DNA of 5,496 bases from UBA7803 sp041686955 (GTDB lineage: Bacteria > Pseudomonadota > Gammaproteobacteria > Pseudomonadales > Azotimanducaceae). Below, in pieces: positions 1 through 5,496 of this stretch. The notes under the pieces were generated by a model. It was not told the origin of the DNA and did no database searches. It saw nothing but the letters and a program-made list of their open reading frames with translations. The stretch spans positions 1 through 5,496 of the forward strand of contig JAWLCV010000149.1 in the NCBI GenBank assembly GCA_041686955.1, read 5' to 3'. Each line of letters starts with the position of its first letter. Positions within the stretch are counted from its first letter, which is position 1. The position numbers were made by a program, and so were the translations under genes.

Positions 1-7
1 AACCGCC

Positions 8-2860
8 ATGCCTGACTTCGCCCCCATCTCCCGCCCTCTCTTCAATGATCACGGCCCGGCGGCAGAGAAACGTCGCCGCTTGCGCACGGCTCCGCCCTCG
101 GTACGCTGGCTGTCGGCTGTATGCGGCCTGTGTCTCTGCGGTGCGGCATCGGCCTGGAGCGGGGACACCTATCTCAACACTCGCATCGCCACAGCGACCG
201 GCGATCCCTTCGTCGCCGGGGACGATGCCGGCGGTCAATTCGTTGTCTGGCAGGACCAGCGAAGCGACGGGGGCGACATCTACGCCCAGCGCATCGATGC
301 CAGCGGGCGGGTGCTGTGGCCGGCAGACGGCATCGTGATCCGCGCCTCGGCAGGAGTGCAAACGGCGCCCGCCGTGGTGGGCGACGGCGCCGAAGGGGCG
401 TATATCGCCTGGGAAGATCTGGAGGACGGCGAGATCTGGCTGCAGCGGGTGGACGGCAACGGCGCCGTCGCGGCCGGCTGGCCGGCCGGGGGCCTCGCCG
501 TCACCGACAACGGCGAGACCGACGGCCGTCCGATGCTGGCCCCGGACGGTGCCGGGGGGGTCCTGATCGCCTGGAACCGCTACGGCAGCAACTGGGACAT
601 CTACGCCCAGCGCATCGATGGCGGCGGCGGGGTCCAAACCGGCTGGCCGGCCGGCGGCGCGGTGGTCACGGACGCGGGCGCCGGCCAGACGGAGCTGCAC
701 GTCATCAGCGACGGCAACGGAGGGGCCATCGTCGTGTGGCAGTCCTTCGAAGGCAACGACAAGTTGCGGGCCCAGCGCTTGGACGGCAGCGGCTCTCGCC
801 TGTGGGACGCGGGCGGGGGAGACTTCAACGGCATCGGACTGGCAACGTGCGACTGCAACCAGTCGTCTCCCGCCATCGTCGGCGACGGCAGCGGCGGCGC
901 CCTCGTCGTGTGGCGGGATGATCGCGTCGAGGGTGCCGGTGACCTCTACGGCCAGCGGCTCGATGCCAACGGGGTGCTGCAGTGGGACGCGGCCGGCCTG
1001 CCAATGGTCGTTGCGGACAGCTACCAGCGTGACCACCGGATGGTGGGCGACGGCGACGGCGCATTCCTCGCCTGGATCGACTCCCGCACCGGCGGCGATG
1101 AGCCCTACCTCCAGCGCATTGACGGCAGCGGCGCCGCGGCCGGCGGCTGGCCGGCCGACGGCATTCGGCTGGGGACGGAGGGAGAGCGGGCCGAGGCTCC
1201 CACCGTCGTCGCCGACGGCAGCGGGGGCGTAGTGGCGGCATGGGTGGCGGGCGAGTATTCGGGGGCCACGGTGCGCGCCCAGCGGATCTCCGCCGCCGGT
1301 GCGCCCCAGTGGGGCGCGGCAGGCATCGCCATCTCCGAGCGGCCTGGTTACTTCTGGGGTACCGCCCCTGTTGCGAACGGCGATGGTGGAGCACTGGTCA
1401 CCTGGCGGAACCGGGTGCTGCAGGGCGATTACGAACTCTTCGCTCAAAGGGTCTACGCGGACGGCAGCCTCAGTACGGTAACAACGCCCCACGCGATCGG
1501 GCCTGCCGGGGGCGCGGTGGTCTCGGCCGGCCCGACGTTGACGGCCTCGCCCTTCGAGGATGCGGCGGCCCTGCCCGCCACGGCTAGCCAAAGCGGTGCC
1601 CAGTGGCGCGTGCTCACGATCGCGAATCCGGTCGCGGAACGCCCCAAGGCTGCGGCGGCGATGGACGACAGGGGCGGCAGCAGCATCCAACGCCGACTCC
1701 CCTTCACCTTTCCTTTCTTCGGACGCGACATCAGCGCCGTGTCGGTCAATCAGAACGGACTGATCGAGCTTCTCGAGGAAGGTGAGGCGTGTGTGGAGTG
1801 CGGCTCGGCGGGAACGCACGCCAACGCAGCCCATGTCGACGCGATGGATGCGATCTTCGCCAGCAACGGGCAGCTGTACGCCGAAGACGGCTACATCATG
1901 CTCTTCGAGGGGGAGGAGCACGTCATGGTGGAGTGGTATGGCAGGACCCGCGCCGATTCGGGTACGGGCGAACCGGCCAATCGGATCCACTTCCGGGTCC
2001 TTCTGTACGCCGACGGGCGCATCGTATGGAGTTTTCGGGAGATGGCGTTTGTGAGTTATGACGCCGACATGTATTCGGGTGTCTATCCCAACGGCGGCAC
2101 CGAGGTGGACGTCGGCTATGCCATCGACACCCAATCCACCTACGCCTTCGACCCAACAACGAAAACCGTCAATCCGATAACCTACGCCTGGCACGACCCC
2201 GATGATTACATCGTTTACGACTCGGGCGAGAGCGCAACCGATCTCGCCGCTCATACGGCGGCCAGCCTGGGCGACGGACAGGAGTACTACTGGGCGGTCC
2301 GCTACCGGAGCGACGTCGGCGACTGGACGCCGTGGAGCGAGCCGGGCCGCTTCAGCGTGGATGGCGCCGCGCCCCTCGGTACGCTCAGCATCAACGGCGG
2401 CGATGCGGCCACCGCAACCCACGACGTCATCCTCACCCTGGGCGCCAGCGATACCCGCGGCGTTACCGGCTACTACGTTTCGGAGAGCGCCGCGACGCCT
2501 GCCGACAGTACCGGCTTTACGAGTGTCGACACAGCCGAGACGTTCCACGACGAGGTGCCGTTCACGCTGAGCGGCGGCGACGGGAGCAAGACGGTCTACG
2601 TGTGGTTCTGCGATGCGGTAGGGAATATCAGCACCGCTGCCTCGGACACCATTGTGATCGACACCGCCACCGGCGTGCCCGACGAATCTGCCCCGCCTTC
2701 GGGAGGTGGGGGAGGCCCGTTCGATCCGCTGTTCGGGCTGCTTCTCGGATTGCCATTCTGCTTGCCGAAGGGTCGAAGAAGCACCGCCCGATCGGGGGAG
2801 CGCCTGCGGGGGTCTACCATCGGATTTAGCAGAGTGACGGTGAGCCCTAGAGCGCGTTAG
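8..2860 (+). CDS. Exported repeat protein with nidogen-like, Ig-like domains and C-terminal sorting tail
   Basis: A 950-residue exported protein with no recognisable enzyme motif, probably a surface or secreted adhesion/structural protein (inference). Residues 21-26 are basic (KRRRLR) and 34-49 form a hydrophobic core ending ASA, a signal peptide probably cut before W50. Residues 67-500 are eight ~54-residue repeats. Residues ~498-540 and ~728-785 look like two halves of one fibronectin-III-like domain (YYWAVRYRS...WTPWSEPGRFSVD), separated by a ~170-residue block starting LPFTFPFFGRDISAVSVNQNG that resembles nidogen-like jelly-roll domains. Residues 788-887 are a bacterial Ig-like domain (DGSKTVYVWFCDAVGNIS). 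PPSGGGGG (896-903), a short hydrophobic stretch (904-920) and KGRR (921-924) resemble GlyGly-CTERM/JDVT-CTERM-type sorting tails. The last 26 residues after KGRR are unusual for such a tail. The ATG at 8 gives a long n-region; its ribosome site is cut off by the window edge, and a TTG start at codon 24 is possible. Confidence 0.85.
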   Translation: MPDFAPISRPLFNDHGPAAEKRRRLRTAPPSVRWLSAVCGLCLCGAASAWSGDTYLNTRIATATGDPFVAGDDAGGQFVVWQDQRSDGGDIYAQRIDASGRVLWPADGIVIRASAGVQTAPAVVGDGAEGAYIAWEDLEDGEIWLQRVDGNGAVAAGWPAGGLAVTDNGETDGRPMLAPDGAGGVLIAWNRYGSNWDIYAQRIDGGGGVQTGWPAGGAVVTDAGAGQTELHVISDGNGGAIVVWQSFEGNDKLRAQRLDGSGSRLWDAGGGDFNGIGLATCDCNQSSPAIVGDGSGGALVVWRDDRVEGAGDLYGQRLDANGVLQWDAAGLPMVVADSYQRDHRMVGDGDGAFLAWIDSRTGGDEPYLQRIDGSGAAAGGWPADGIRLGTEGERAEAPTVVADGSGGVVAAWVAGEYSGATVRAQRISAAGAPQWGAAGIAISERPGYFWGTAPVANGDGGALVTWRNRVLQGDYELFAQRVYADGSLSTVTTPHAIGPAGGAVVSAGPTLTASPFEDAAALPATASQSGAQWRVLTIANPVAERPKAAAAMDDRGGSSIQRRLPFTFPFFGRDISAVSVNQNGLIELLEEGEACVECGSAGTHANAAHVDAMDAIFASNGQLYAEDGYIMLFEGEEHVMVEWYGRTRADSGTGEPANRIHFRVLLYADGRIVWSFREMAFVSYDADMYSGVYPNGGTEVDVGYAIDTQSTYAFDPTTKTVNPITYAWHDPDDYIVYDSGESATDLAAHTAASLGDGQEYYWAVRYRSDVGDWTPWSEPGRFSVDGAAPLGTLSINGGDAATATHDVILTLGASDTRGVTGYYVSESAATPADSTGFTSVDTAETFHDEVPFTLSGGDGSKTVYVWFCDAVGNISTAASDTIVIDTATGVPDESAPPSGGGGGPFDPLFGLLLGLPFCLPKGRRSTARSGERLRGSTIGFSRVTVSPRAR
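206..1507 (+). repeat. Eight degenerate ~54-codon repeats inside the exported protein gene
   Basis: Each unit follows the pattern D-G-x-G-G-x-x-V-x-W-x-D-x-R ... DIYAQR-x-D-x-x-G-x-x-W-x-x-x-G. The units begin near residues 67, 120, 174, 229, 287, 341, 397 and 451. Units 2, 3 and 6 share a GWPAGG/GWPADG variant. Units 1 and 3 share an identical 25-base run (275-299 and 596-620), 321 bases (107 codons) apart, which suggests fairly recent duplication or gene conversion. Repeats of this length with a conserved Trp per strand often build beta-propellers; eight units would suit a single closed propeller, but that is an inference. Confidence 0.8.
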
Positions 2861-2861
2861 T

Positions 2862-3046
2862 ATCAGCCTTGGCGGGGGTGTGGCTCTTGGGGTCGGTGGC
2901 CGGTTTCCGGCTCGCTCGACACTGAAATGCCGCCCCCGCCACCCTGCATCATCCGATGGGTCGAACGGGATGGTGCCGATCAGAAAATCTGATGTGGCTC
3001 TGCTAGTAGACGAGACCAGAGGATGATCATCCTTAGCTCGTACTGA
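2862..3046 (+). ncRNA. Structured leader, candidate IS110 bridge RNA
   Basis: Between the upstream stop and the IS110-like transposase ATG lie about 200 non-coding bases rich in pairing potential. An 11-bp arm (2870-2880 with 2931-2941, core TGGCGGGGG/CCCCCGCCA) encloses a hairpin GGCCGG-TTT-CCGGCT (2898-2912). A 6-bp hairpin ATCAGA-AAA-TCTGAT lies at 2979-2993. The stem ACGAG/CTCGT (3010-3014 with 3037-3041) encloses the 14-nt palindrome at 3020-3033. In the IS110 group proper, the leader before the transposase encodes a ~180-nt bridge RNA whose internal loops pair with donor and target DNA; size, place and structure fit. I could not identify the guide loops, and the element might instead be of the IS1111 type, which carries its RNA downstream. 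The bridge-RNA call is therefore an inference. Confidence 0.3.
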
Positions 3047-3047
3047 C

Positions 3048-3051
3048 GGAG
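3048..3051 (+). promoter_or_regulatory. Ribosome binding site of the IS110-like transposase
   Basis: GGAG lies 9 bases before the ATG at 3061, just downstream of the last leader stem (3010-3041). It supports 3061 as the true start. Confidence 0.5.
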
Positions 3052-3060
3052 ACCATACTC

Positions 3061-3116
3061 ATGACACCAACCTCCGATATCCGCGTCAGCATCGATGTGG
3101 GCTGCCATCGCCACCG
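3061..3116 (+). pseudogene. N-terminal fragment of an IS110-family-like transposase, interrupted by a group II intron
   Basis: The reading frame gives MTPTSDIRVSIDVGCHRHR, matching the start of IS110-family DEDD transposases, where the segment xVSIDVGxxxHxVAIG carries the first catalytic Asp (here D12 in SIDVG). The frame is cut inside codon 19 (bases CG) by the GTGCG start of the intron; if read through unspliced, it stops at TAG 3130-3132. No continuation of the family (VAIG..., the other catalytic acidic residues or the C-terminal Ser domain) is found after the intron in any frame I translated, so splicing could not restore the protein from this locus. With only 18 complete codons the family call rests on a short but characteristic motif. 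Confidence 0.6.
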
Positions 3117-3690
3117 GTGCGTGTCAAGCTAGTTGCGTGTGCCGCAGCAATGCGGTTCGAATGGAAAGAATCTGCTCGGACGGCATGAGAAGCTGCCGAA
3201 GTGATGGAGGGACCGACCCTCCGAAGTCTGCCTGCAGGGGCCGGCTTCAAACCACCCCCGAGCGGCATTGGCTGAAGACCGTTGTCGTGAGCGTTGGGGG
3301 AGAAGGCGGGTCCATGTGGCCCGTCAGGTACGAATCAAGAAGGCGAGCACAAGCGAACCATCGTCAAGGTGCCGAAACTGAATAGACGACATCAAAACCG
3401 GGGGCCACAACTATCCTCGGGACGAGCCCATCAGAGACCTGCTTACTGGGTGGGCGGTGTCCGGCATAGAGATGGCGCGAGCTTGATTCAGGCGCTTCGG
3501 CGGAACTGCGGGAACTCGGGTCCGTGATGCCAAGGGAGAAGGCCAAGTGAAGAAAAGCGAGGCCAAGAGTACCGATGCACGGAACGAGGACGGATCGATC
3601 CATAGTAGCGAGGATGCGCCTGTAATGGGTGCAGAGCGAAGGGGTCGGGTTGTTCCTGTCGAATCGCAGGTCAACTCCTCTGGGAGGATG
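3117..3690 (+). ncRNA. Group II intron ribozyme domains I-III and start of domain IV
   Basis: These ~570 bases before the maturase start hold no convincing gene and correspond to the 5' ribozyme core. The segment around 3498-3540 (CGGCGGAACTGCGGGAAC, then GTGATGCCAAGGGAGAAG) resembles the end of domain I in other bacterial group IIB introns. The stretch around 3590-3645, with CATAGTAGCG and a hairpin TGCGCC/GGTGCA (3615-3620 with 3628-3633) followed by AGAGCGAAGGGG, resembles domain III. Subdomain limits and exon-binding sites are not assigned with confidence. Confidence 0.7.
3682..3687 (+). promoter_or_regulatory. Ribosome binding site that sets the GTG start of the intron reverse transcriptase
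   Basis: GGGAGG ends 8 bases before GTG 3696. A nearer ATG at 3688 runs into TGA after two further codons (ATG AGC CCG TGA), so the GTG is the plausible start. It gives the conserved N-terminus KPFVIPKRLVWEAYQRARANRG (split here: KPFVIPKRLVW, EAYQRARANRG). Confidence 0.65.
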
Positions 3691-3695
3691 AGCCC

Positions 3696-4957
3696 GTGAG
3701 TTCGGCGAAACCATTTGTCATTCCGAAGCGACTGGTATGGGAGGCATACCAGCGCGCGAGGGCCAATCGAGGAGCGGCCGGGGTCGACGGCCAGCGATCC
3801 AGGACTTCGATCGTGAGCAGAGCCGGAATCTCTACCGGATCTGGAACCGGATGTCCTCGGGGAGCTATTTCCCTCCGCCGGTCATGGCGGTGGCGATCCC
3901 CAAGAAATCCGGTGGAGAGCGAGTACTCGGTGTACCGACTTTCAGTGACAGGATTGCGCAAGCGGTCGTCACCCTTGTGCTGGAGCCGATTCTGGAGCCT
4001 GTCTTTCATGAGGACTCCTACGGCTATCGGCGCGGAAAGTCAGCGCATCAGGCGCTTGCAGTGACGCGCAAGCGTTGCTGGGAGCGCGACTGGGTGCTGG
4101 AGTACGACATCCGCGGTCTGTTCGACAACATCGATCACGAACTGCTCCTGAAAGCACTTCGTCACTACTGCGATGAGCCATGGGTGCTGCTTTACGTGGA
4201 GCGCTGGCTGACAGCACCGATGCAGAGGAGGGGCGGTTCGCTAGATTCCAGAACGGTCGGCACGCCGCAAGGTGGCCCATTGTCTCCGGTCTTGGCGAAC
4301 CTGTTTCTGCACTACGCATTGGACCGCTGGCTGGCCACGCACCACCCTGGCATTCCGTTCTGTCGCTACGCTGACGACGGTATCCTTCACTGCCGGAGCG
4401 AGGCCGAGGCGAACCTGCTGCGTGAGCGGCTGGACGCTAGGCTTCACGACTGCGGGTTGGAACTGCACCCGGAAAAGACCCGGGTGGTGTACTGCAAGGA
4501 CAGCAAACGGCGTGGAAAACACGAGCACGTGCAGTTCGACTTTCTCGGCTATACATTTCGGCCGAGACGCGTTGCAGATCGACAAGGCCGGATCCGTACG
4601 GGGTATTCCCCTGCGGTCAGTCGGCAGTCGATGACAGCTATGCGCCAGTCGATGCGGCGCTGGCGCCTTCCCCTACGGAGTTCGATGTCGCTGGACGACC
4701 TCGCGCGCCTAACAGCTCCGCGAGTCAAGGGGTGGATAGCCTACTACAGCCGCTTTCGAGGCTCGGAGTTCCAGCCTGTCGCAGATCATCTCGACAGGAT
4801 AATCGTCCGTTGGGCCATGAGGAAATACAAACGCCTCCGCGGTCGGAAAGCGAGGGCATTCGCCTGGCTTGACCGTGTGAAGCGGAAGCGACCGAGTCTG
4901 TTCACTCACTGGTGCGGACGCGGCGCGTTTTCGGTTGGAGCAATGGGAGCCCGGTGA
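3696..4957 (+). pseudogene. ltrA: Group II intron reverse transcriptase/maturase, frameshifted near its N-terminus
   Basis: The intron-encoded protein binds its intron RNA, aids splicing and reverse-transcribes it at the target. From GTG 3696 the frame reads to GVDGQ (residue 33, CAG 3792-3794), then goes out of frame. The family sequence resumes one frame over as IQDFDREQSRNLYRIWNRMS from ATC 3797. One missing base at about 3794-3795 explains this; restoring it gives ~420 residues. Downstream all motifs are intact: RT0-2 (IPKKSGGERVLGVPTFSDRIAQ region, 3896-3961), YDIRGLFDNIDH with catalytic Asp (4103-4138), GTPQGGPLSPVLANL (4259-4303), YADD (4367-4378, residues 225-228), and a maturase X domain (SPAVSRQS to WIAYYSRF, ~4610-4756). 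The short C-terminal tail ends in the ribozyme's domain V and has no HNH motif. The ATG at 3737 could start a protein lacking the true N-terminus. A sequencing error cannot be excluded. The symbol is the generic family name; class D is my best reading. Confidence 0.85.
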
Positions 4958-4980
4958 ATCGAGAGGTTCACGCCGGGTTC
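4947..4980 (+). ncRNA. Group II intron domain V (catalytic hairpin)
   Basis: Exactly 34 nt, the canonical domain V length. GAGCCCGG (4947-4954) pairs with CCGGGTTC (4973-4980). A two-base bulge CG (4971-4972) follows, then TGAATC (4955-4960) pairs with GGTTCA (4965-4970), closed by a GAGA tetraloop (4961-4964) of GNRA type. The AGC catalytic triad is at 4948-4950. All diagnostic elements are intact, so the ribozyme core appears active. The maturase stop codon TGA (4955-4957) lies inside this domain. Confidence 0.93.
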
Positions 4981-4983
4981 TGC

Positions 4984-5017
4984 GAGCGGCTGAGGGGGCA
5001 GTTCCCTCGGCCGACTC
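4984..5017 (+). ncRNA. Group II intron domain VI with branch-point adenosine
   Basis: GGCTGAGGG (4988-4996) pairs with CCCTCGGCC (5004-5012), with one G-U pair, around loop GGCAGTT. C4987 pairs with G5013, and GAG (4984-4986) pairs with CTC (5015-5017). This leaves A5014 bulged on the 3' side, the expected lariat branch point. The basal GAG/CUC pairing below the bulged A followed by about 3 bases to the splice site is the usual arrangement in bacterial introns. Confidence 0.85.
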
Positions 5018-5028
5018 ACCCGCCTGAT

Positions 5029-5280
5029 TCATGCCGCCGCTTTCGTTTTATCGTTGATGACGCGTGTGCTGACGACCGATTCTCGTTCTGGATTGAGTGT
5101 CACGGCTTCCACCGGTTTCCAGTTGCGGGCATGGCGCGACCACCGGCGCGGGTTCTGTTCACGGGCGCGGGTGTACAACGCATGACGGGCAGCAAGAAGC
5201 ACGGGTACCGCCGGGGTTATCAGGTCTATCCTCTTGCCTGCCCTCCACCAGATTTGCTTCCGTCGATAAGACGTCGCCAC
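5029..5280 (-). pseudogene. Decayed 3' end of an IS3-family-type transposase (orfB integrase C-terminus)
   Basis: On the - strand the last ~60 residues read LLAARHALYTRAREQNPRRW...RNWKPVEAVTLNPERE...KAAA and stop at 5029. This resembles the extreme C-terminus of IS3-family integrase proteins, where VTPxxRH is followed by an ALYxxARxxNPxRWSxxxRNWxPVxxVxLNPE tail. Here ITPAVPV precedes LLAARH with fewer residues than I expect, and the sequence further upstream (5201-5280) no longer resembles the family: no DDE catalytic residues, no HRHS segment. It is a remnant, not a working gene. The + strand text TGATTCATGCC from 5025 could be the element's outer end, since IS3-type ends begin TG and may overlap the stop codon. 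The family call rests on remembered tail motifs. Confidence 0.5.
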
Positions 5281-5496
5281 TCACGCCGGAGCGTACGCCA
5301 TGCTGACCCCAAAACTCCCGTGCATTCAGCTCCACCTCCAAGACGTGGTCTGCCTCATTGCAAAGACGCGGGCGCTGCGGAGCGGCTGATTCACTGTACG
5401 GCCGTGAAGACCACGACGAAAACGGTTATCCGTCTGAGCCGTGTGAGCGCGACCACTTCCGAATCAATTCGATTTCATCGGGTGGTATTCCGAGGG
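5281..5496. other. Unassigned sequence to window end
   Basis: I see no convincing gene, repeat or RNA here. Minus-strand frames contain short open stretches, for example LGIPPDEIELIRKW at the window edge, which meets a stop after 22 codons, and a 60-codon open frame at 5159-5341 that overlaps the IS3-type remnant out of frame. The region is probably further degraded mobile-element DNA or the edge of a gene outside the window. Confidence 0.4.

Larger units (their letters stand above)
2861..3116 (+). mobile_element. Left-end remnant of an IS110-family-like insertion sequence
   Basis: This segment runs from just after the stop of the exported-protein gene to the group II intron. It holds a structured leader and the first codons of a transposase resembling IS110-family N-termini. 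IS110-family elements often lack terminal inverted repeats and long target duplications, so the left boundary cannot be fixed from sequence alone; 2861 is the first base after the upstream stop, and the true end may lie a little to either side, even inside the 3' end of the upstream gene. Only the left part survives here, because the transposase does not resume after the intron. Confidence 0.5.
3117..5020 (+). mobile_element. Group II intron, probably class D (RmInt1-like)
   Basis: A ribozyme-plus-reverse-transcriptase retroelement. The 5' end GTGCG (3117-3121) fits the bacterial GUGYG rule. The 3' part has a complete domain V (4947-4980) and a domain VI (4984-5017) with a bulged A at 5014. 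The encoded maturase lies in domain IV and lacks a DNA-endonuclease domain. The total length of about 1.9 kb and the ~420-residue protein are close to what I recall for RmInt1 of Sinorhizobium, the class D model. The 3' boundary is placed by analogy, about 6 bases after the branch A. The exact end is 5019 (ending in AC, which obeys the AY rule) or 5020. The intron sits in the sense orientation of the IS110-like transposase; insertion into other insertion sequences is typical of RmInt1 relatives. Confidence 0.85.

Noticed and set aside
554..560. Run of seven G as a possible phase-variation or frameshift site
   Set aside because: The frame is open through it and the downstream repeats continue in the same frame; the run encodes part of the conserved GAGG motif.
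121..921. Long Arg-rich open frame overlapping the exported-protein gene
   Set aside because: Its composition (runs of R, G, A) is the usual out-of-frame shadow of GC-rich coding; the main frame carries a signal peptide, repeats and domains.
825..1394. 189-codon minus-strand open frame
   Set aside because: Arg/Pro-rich shadow opposite the repeat region, with no start context or family resemblance.
2898..2912. GGCCGG/CCGGCT hairpin as a terminator for the upstream gene
   Set aside because: No T-tract follows; it sits inside the larger 2870-2941 stem and fits leader RNA structure better.
3020..3033. 14-base perfect palindrome AGGATGATCATCCT as an operator
   Set aside because: It lies inside the ACGAG/CTCGT stem of the leader and no regulator gene is nearby; RNA structure is the simpler reading.
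3364..3714. Minus-strand open frame of 116 codons across the intron 5' half
   Set aside because: It covers ribozyme domains I-III and matches nothing recognisable; open frames in structured GC-rich RNA are expected by chance.
3117..5020. Retron, diversity-generating or CRISPR-associated reverse transcriptase
   Set aside because: The RT has group II maturase features (RT0, domain X) and is flanked by a complete domain V/VI; there is no template/variable repeat pair, msr/msd or CRISPR array.
5159..5341. 60-codon minus-strand open frame MEVELNAREFWGQHG...
   Set aside because: It overlaps the recognisable IS3-type tail out of frame, and I see no motif in it.

Overview
The window is high-GC bacterial DNA, most likely from a proteobacterium. 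That assignment rests on the GC-rich coding, the class of group II intron and the style of the large exported protein. It is an inference and I cannot name a genus.

Layout. (1) Positions 8-2860, + strand: one large gene for an exported multidomain protein. It has a signal peptide, eight degenerate ~54-residue beta-propeller-like repeats, a split fibronectin-III-like domain that appears to contain an inserted nidogen-like jelly-roll domain, a bacterial Ig-like domain, and a Gly-rich / hydrophobic / basic C-terminal sorting tail. (2) About 2861-3116: a structured ~200-nt leader and the first 18 codons of a transposase resembling the IS110 family. Some IS110-family members carry a bridge RNA in this leader position, so the leader is a bridge-RNA candidate. 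(3) 3117 to about 5020: a group II intron of ~1.9 kb interrupting the transposase at codon 19. It starts GTGCG, has a textbook 34-nt domain V with a GAGA tetraloop, a domain VI with a bulged A, and encodes a ~420-residue reverse transcriptase/maturase without an endonuclease domain, most like class D (RmInt1-like). The RT gene carries a one-base deletion near 3794 that separates its first 33 residues from the rest. (4) About 5021-5496: not the rest of the IS110 transposase. It begins with a decayed 3' end of an IS3-family-type transposase on the - strand, followed by sequence I cannot assign.

Relationship of the parts. The right two thirds is a nested graveyard of mobile DNA. An IS110-like element lies directly downstream of the exported-protein gene, possibly altering its 3' end. 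A group II intron invaded that element, and the intron's downstream exon was then replaced or deleted, so an IS3-type remnant abuts the intron 3' end. The most informative points are the mismatched intron exons, the RT frameshift, the candidate IS110 bridge-RNA leader and the inserted-domain architecture of the exported protein. I see no convincing new defence or metabolic system.
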